Shown in pieces: positions 15,857 through 18,216 of a stretch of 18,216 nt of DNA. Made by a program: the position numbers and the translations under genes. The notes beneath the pieces are model-generated. The model saw only the letters and a list, made by a program, of their open reading frames with translations. It had not been told where the DNA came from and searched no databases. Position 1 is the stretch's first letter. Each line of letters opens with the position of its first letter. This DNA is from an uncultured Bacilli bacterium (GTDB lineage: Bacteria > Bacillota_I > Bacilli_A > RF39 > UBA660), in assembly GCA_947624075.1 (NCBI GenBank), contig CANQIM010000009.1, positions 1-18,216 on the forward strand, in the 5' to 3' direction.

Positions 15857-16460
15857 TATTTTTTACTCGTCTCTTACAATAGAAACACTTTTTACCAATC
15901 CATCTAAAAATAAAAATACTAAAAAATATTAAAATTGGTACTTTCAATTTAGAAATATAACTGTTTATAAATACCCAATTATTTCCTAATGAATAACCTA
16001 AATAAACAAATAAAAATGTCCAAGGAATTGAACCTATTGTCGTTAAAATAACAAATTTTATAAAAGATAACCTCATAATACCTATAGGTAGGGAAATTAA
16101 AGTTCTAACTATTGGAAAGTTTCTTCCAATTAAGGCTCCAAGTAAACCGTATCTATTAAACCAAGAATCAGATTTTTCTATATCTTCTTCTTTCATAAAA
16201 AAATATTTTCCATATCTTTTTATAAAACTTCTTCCTCCAAAATAGCCAATAAAATAGATAACTATAGCGCAAAAAACACTTCCCAGTAGTCCAGTTATAA
16301 AAGCACCCCAAAAACTAAAAATACCTTTTCCTGCTAAAATTCCCCCTGTTGCTAATATGGCTTCACTTGGAATTATTATAATAATGGCTTCTAAAACCAT
16401 TCCAAGAAACATTCCAAAATAACCGTAATTATCTATTAAATTTAGAATAAATTCTCCCAC
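15846..16460 (-). CDS. DedA-family integral membrane protein
   Basis: DedA/VTT-family proteins are membrane transporters or flippases; some members recycle undecaprenyl phosphate and others move phospholipids. The 204-residue product has hydrophobic segments at about 12-45, 52-75, 104-128 and 134-158, and a C-terminal one near 173-188. Family motifs are visible: an acidic re-entrant region (E24, then IPSEAILATGG at 30-40, with E33) and GRNFPIVRTLISLPIG (112-127), which has the conserved Gly-Arg...Pro...Arg. The tail is basic, with C192 and C195. The start is GTG 16460, after AGGTGA at 5-nt spacing; I see no better ATG. The HAD gene upstream ends in a terminator 33 bp away, so expression may come from partial readthrough or from a promoter I cannot place. 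The exact lipid substrate cannot be told. Confidence 0.88.
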   Translation of the reverse strand: MGEFILNLIDNYGYFGMFLGMVLEAIIIIIPSEAILATGGILAGKGIFSFWGAFITGLLGSVFCAIVIYFIGYFGGRSFIKRYGKYFFMKEEDIEKSDSWFNRYGLLGALIGRNFPIVRTLISLPIGIMRLSFIKFVILTTIGSIPWTFLFVYLGYSLGNNWVFINSYISKLKVPILIFFSIFIFRWIGKKCFYCKRRVKNIEV

Positions 16461-16483
16461 AAAATCACCTATAAAAGTATATG

Positions 16484-16511
16484 AAAAAAAGAATTAATTT
16501 TTACTTAATTC
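16484..16511 (-). terminator. Terminator of the HAD phosphatase gene
   Basis: Minus strand GAATTAA-GTAAAAA-TTAATTC (7-bp AT-only stem) followed by seven T's. It includes the HAD stop codon. The weak stem may allow readthrough into the dedA-like gene. Confidence 0.6.
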
Positions 16512-17177
16512 TTCAATATATTGATATAAGTATTCATACTCTTTCTTATCTAAATCATCTAGTTCCCTACTATGTTCCTTCATAACTGCTCCGTTAAAGT
16601 ATTTAAGCATTTCTAAATCGTTTACTTCATTACCTATAACATATAATTTTCTCAAATCTAACTCTTCTAAATTAAATAATCTTTTCAAACTATTAAGCTT
16701 ATTAACGGAATCATCTATTATATTAACATGTTCACTACTTAAATATGCATATACTCCAACATTTTTTAATTGAGCAATAATATTTTTACCTTGCTCTTTA
16801 TCATTAAAAATACCAACTACTTTAATACAATCATTTTTATTAAATGTCTCATTATAACCATCATCTAAATAATATTGGCAATTATTTTTTTCTAATACAT
16901 CTATACATTTATTAATCTTTTCTTCACTTAACAAGTAACTATCTATACAGTAATCTACGTTATTAAATATCTTAGCCCCGTCACAGCAAATTAAATAACT
17001 ATATGAAATATTATGTTTATTTAATTCTTGCTTTAAAAAGGAATAATTTCTTCCAGTAATAATACAAAAGATGTTACCATTAGCTATAAATTTTTTAATA
17101 GCTATAATATTTTTTTCTAAAATATCTTTATCTTTTACAAATAATGTATCATCAAAATCACTAGCTAATATTTTCAA
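16494..17177 (-). CDS. HAD-superfamily phosphatase, Cof-like (subclass IIB)
   Basis: A cytosolic phosphatase of about 227 residues. Motif I is DFDDTL (7-12), with D7 the nucleophile and D9 the acid/base. Motif II is in FCIITGR. A lysine of motif III lies in NKLNSLKRLF. Motif IV is VIGNEVNDLEML, with the usual GNxxND. Between motifs II and III is a C2B-type cap. Members dephosphorylate sugar phosphates, FMN or similar small molecules; the substrate cannot be read from sequence. I place the start at TTG 17177, giving MKILASDFDDTL, because AGGTG lies 6 nt upstream. An in-frame GTG at 17186 is itself part of that ribosome site. A good promoter lies at 17212-17240. Confidence 0.88.
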   Translation of the reverse strand: MKILASDFDDTLFVKDKDILEKNIIAIKKFIANGNIFCIITGRNYSFLKQELNKHNISYSYLICCDGAKIFNNVDYCIDSYLLSEEKINKCIDVLEKNNCQYYLDDGYNETFNKNDCIKVVGIFNDKEQGKNIIAQLKNVGVYAYLSSEHVNIIDDSVNKLNSLKRLFNLEELDLRKLYVIGNEVNDLEMLKYFNGAVMKEHSRELDDLDKKEYEYLYQYIEELSKN

Positions 17178-17211
17178 AATAATCACCTACATTTAATTAT
17201 CTAACAATTCT

Positions 17212-17240
17212 ATCATAATACAAATATTCATAATTATCAA
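17212..17240 (-). promoter_or_regulatory. Promoter of the HAD phosphatase gene
   Basis: Minus strand TTGATA (-35, 5/6), 17-bp spacer, TATGAT (-10, 5/6). It lies about 35 nt before the start codon at 17177. Confidence 0.68.
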
Positions 17241-17289
17241 TTAATGAAAATTTTTTTTATTAAATTTATAAATATTTTGTTGCCTAATA

Positions 17290-18033
17290 TTATTTAGTTC
17301 TTCTCCACATATAAACTGTAATGTATGGATCTTGAACATTTATTGCAGTTGGAGTAGCTGAACCTGTTGAACCAGTATTAACAGAAGTTGTAGAAATTGG
17401 ATGAGTATGGCCTTGATCACCACCTATTGCACTAATTGGTGAAGCATTACGATTATGACCAGACCACGTACTATTTTCAATCATCATAAATCCTAAACTA
17501 GGCTTATCAACTGATGTCTCTGCATCTACAACTAATGCATTTCCACCTAAATCAAATTTATGTGTATGGCTTGGCATTTCAGCAATTGTTAACGTGTGAG
17601 AGCCAGTATTAGCATTAGCTTTATCGTAAGTGTGTGTATGAGCCGGTAAGTTAGCTGTTGATAATGTAACTGATGAAGAACCTCCTGTTGTTCCTGCCGT
17701 TCCACTTTTTATTCCTTTTAAAACTCTTCCATCTGCATAATTTTCCCAGGTTCCACCTAAGAAGGTTGAGGGATTAGTATTTGCTGTTGAAATATAAATA
17801 CTACCAACAGGGTATATTTTATTTAGAAAATTAGATAATTCATTACTAAACTTTGTACAGGTTCCATCGATTGCTGCTTGGACATTGGTCGCTCCTAATT
17901 TGGAATTATCAACATAGGATACATCCGCACTTTTGATTAGAGTTTCTGCTAGAGTATAAGAAGTTACTACTGAAATTAGTATCCCTATTGCTACTCCTAC
18001 AATTAATTTCATATTACCTTTAATCTTTTTCAT
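17290..18033 (-). CDS. Exported protein with phage tail-collar/short-tail-fibre-like C-terminus
   Basis: A 247-residue protein with an export signal at 1-29 (MKKIKGNMK, hydrophobic 9-28, then TLA). Next comes SADVSYVDNSKLGATNVQAAIDG (35-57), a linker type I associate with surface proteins of gut Bacillota. Residues about 74-247 look like a phage receptor-binding or tail-collar module: YPVGSIYIST (74-83), FLGGTWENY (91-99), GRVLKGI, Gly/Thr/Ser-rich stretches, and the closing PYITVYMWRRT. Three HTH sites (H132/H134 in PAHTHTY, H156/H158 in PSHTHKF, H209/H211 in GHTHPIS) recall the metal-binding HxH motifs of phage fibre tips. A true phage fibre would not need a signal peptide and no other phage genes are present, so a domesticated surface adhesin or receptor-binding protein is likely. 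ATG 18033 has GGGAGGT upstream. I see no clear terminator after it. Confidence 0.75.
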   Translation of the reverse strand: MKKIKGNMKLIVGVAIGILISVVTSYTLAETLIKSADVSYVDNSKLGATNVQAAIDGTCTKFSNELSNFLNKIYPVGSIYISTANTNPSTFLGGTWENYADGRVLKGIKSGTAGTTGGSSSVTLSTANLPAHTHTYDKANANTGSHTLTIAEMPSHTHKFDLGGNALVVDAETSVDKPSLGFMMIENSTWSGHNRNASPISAIGGDQGHTHPISTTSVNTGSTGSATPTAINVQDPYITVYMWRRTK

Positions 18034-18080
18034 TACTAAAAACCTCCCATTTGCCTAGTTAATAAACAGTTATATCTAAA

Positions 18081-18094
18081 GTGAAATAATTCAC
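18081..18094. promoter_or_regulatory. Inverted repeat upstream of the tail-fibre-like gene
   Basis: GTGAA-ATAA-TTCAC has 5-bp arms around a 4-bp centre. It lies about 48 nt before ATG 18033 and just upstream of a possible -10 (TATAAC on the minus strand). It could be an operator; a short arm length in AT-rich DNA makes chance plausible. Confidence 0.3.
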
Positions 18095-18190
18095 ACTAAA
18101 AGAAGATTATTATAAATATTAAAATCTTACACAATTTACTATTCATAATAATTCTCTTTAAACTTCACTTTCTCCTTATTTTATAACATT

Positions 18191-18196
18191 ATTATA
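18191..18196 (-). promoter_or_regulatory. -10 box abutting a poly-G tract
   Basis: A perfect TATAAT on the minus strand directly follows ten G's. With the tract at ten, the spacer back to NAGACA (from base 18212 outward; its first base lies just past the window edge) is 15 bp, 2 bp short of optimum. It could drive the tail-fibre-like gene through a leader of about 150 nt. The -35 cannot be read in full. Confidence 0.4.
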
Positions 18197-18206
18197 CCCC
18201 CCCCCC
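18197..18206. repeat. Homopolymer tract of ten C's (ten G's on the minus strand)
   Basis: A C10 run in otherwise extremely AT-rich non-coding sequence, ten bases from the window edge. It is the only G/C homopolymer of this size that I see in the window. Such tracts slip during replication and underlie phase variation in other bacteria. A sequencing or assembly artefact at a contig end is the main alternative. Confidence 0.85.
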
Positions 18207-18216
18207 GTGCTTGTCT

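Noticed and set aside
15668..15907. Open frame on the plus strand across the typA start and dedA end
   Set aside because: It runs antisense over the typA promoter and coding start; nothing supports it as a gene.
17290..18216. Prophage or tail-gene cassette
   Set aside because: Only one fibre-like gene is present, it has an export signal, and its neighbours are housekeeping genes. Sequence beyond the window could change this.
1..18216. tRNA or rRNA genes, CRISPR arrays and insertion sequences
   Set aside because: I saw no cloverleaf-like segments, spaced repeats, transposase frames or terminal inverted repeats in the intergenic regions.

Overview
The window looks like chromosome from a low-GC, anaerobic, gut-type Bacillota (Bacilli/Erysipelotrichia- or RF39-like). 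The intergenic regions are very AT-rich, Shine-Dalgarno sites are strong, and TypA, Tex and ribosomal protein L28 are Gram-positive in style. Two class III (strictly anaerobic) ribonucleotide reductases sit side by side. Long genes carry no in-frame TGA and one gene ends in TGA, so the standard bacterial code applies. The lineage is an inference from style, not from a marker-gene search.

Layout. Positions 1-572 hold the N-terminal part of a secreted protein (minus strand) that runs off the window. Positions 706-7261 form a deoxynucleotide cluster on the minus strand. In transcription order it is: full-length nrdD, nrdG, dut (dUTPase), an unusually A/T-tracted 323-bp spacer with a promoter, a second nrdD whose reading frame lacks the glycyl-radical tail, a separate 57-residue gene that supplies this tail, a second nrdG, and a terminator. 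A Crp/Fnr-type regulator (7376-8032, plus strand) diverges from the cluster. The shared promoter region carries a perfect 16-bp palindrome with Crp/Fnr geometry.

Positions 8058-10499 encode an 813-residue protein that I read, cautiously, as a degenerate RNase II/R-like (RNB) protein. Tex follows at 10577-12730, with rpmB (L28) diverging at 12995-13177. Positions 13195-17177 hold a membrane-anchored hypothetical protein, typA, a DedA-family membrane protein and a Cof-like HAD phosphatase, each mostly with its own promoter or terminator. Positions 17290-18033 encode an exported protein with a phage tail-collar/short-tail-fibre-like C-terminus. A run of ten C's (ten G's on its coding strand) abuts a perfect -10 box upstream of it, at the window edge.

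How it fits together. The nrd-dut block should make dNTPs without oxygen and remove dUTP, with a redox or effector regulator beside it. The two observations most worth follow-up are the NrdD split into a body and a trans-acting glycyl-radical tail, and the possible phase-variable promoter upstream of the tail-fibre-like surface protein.
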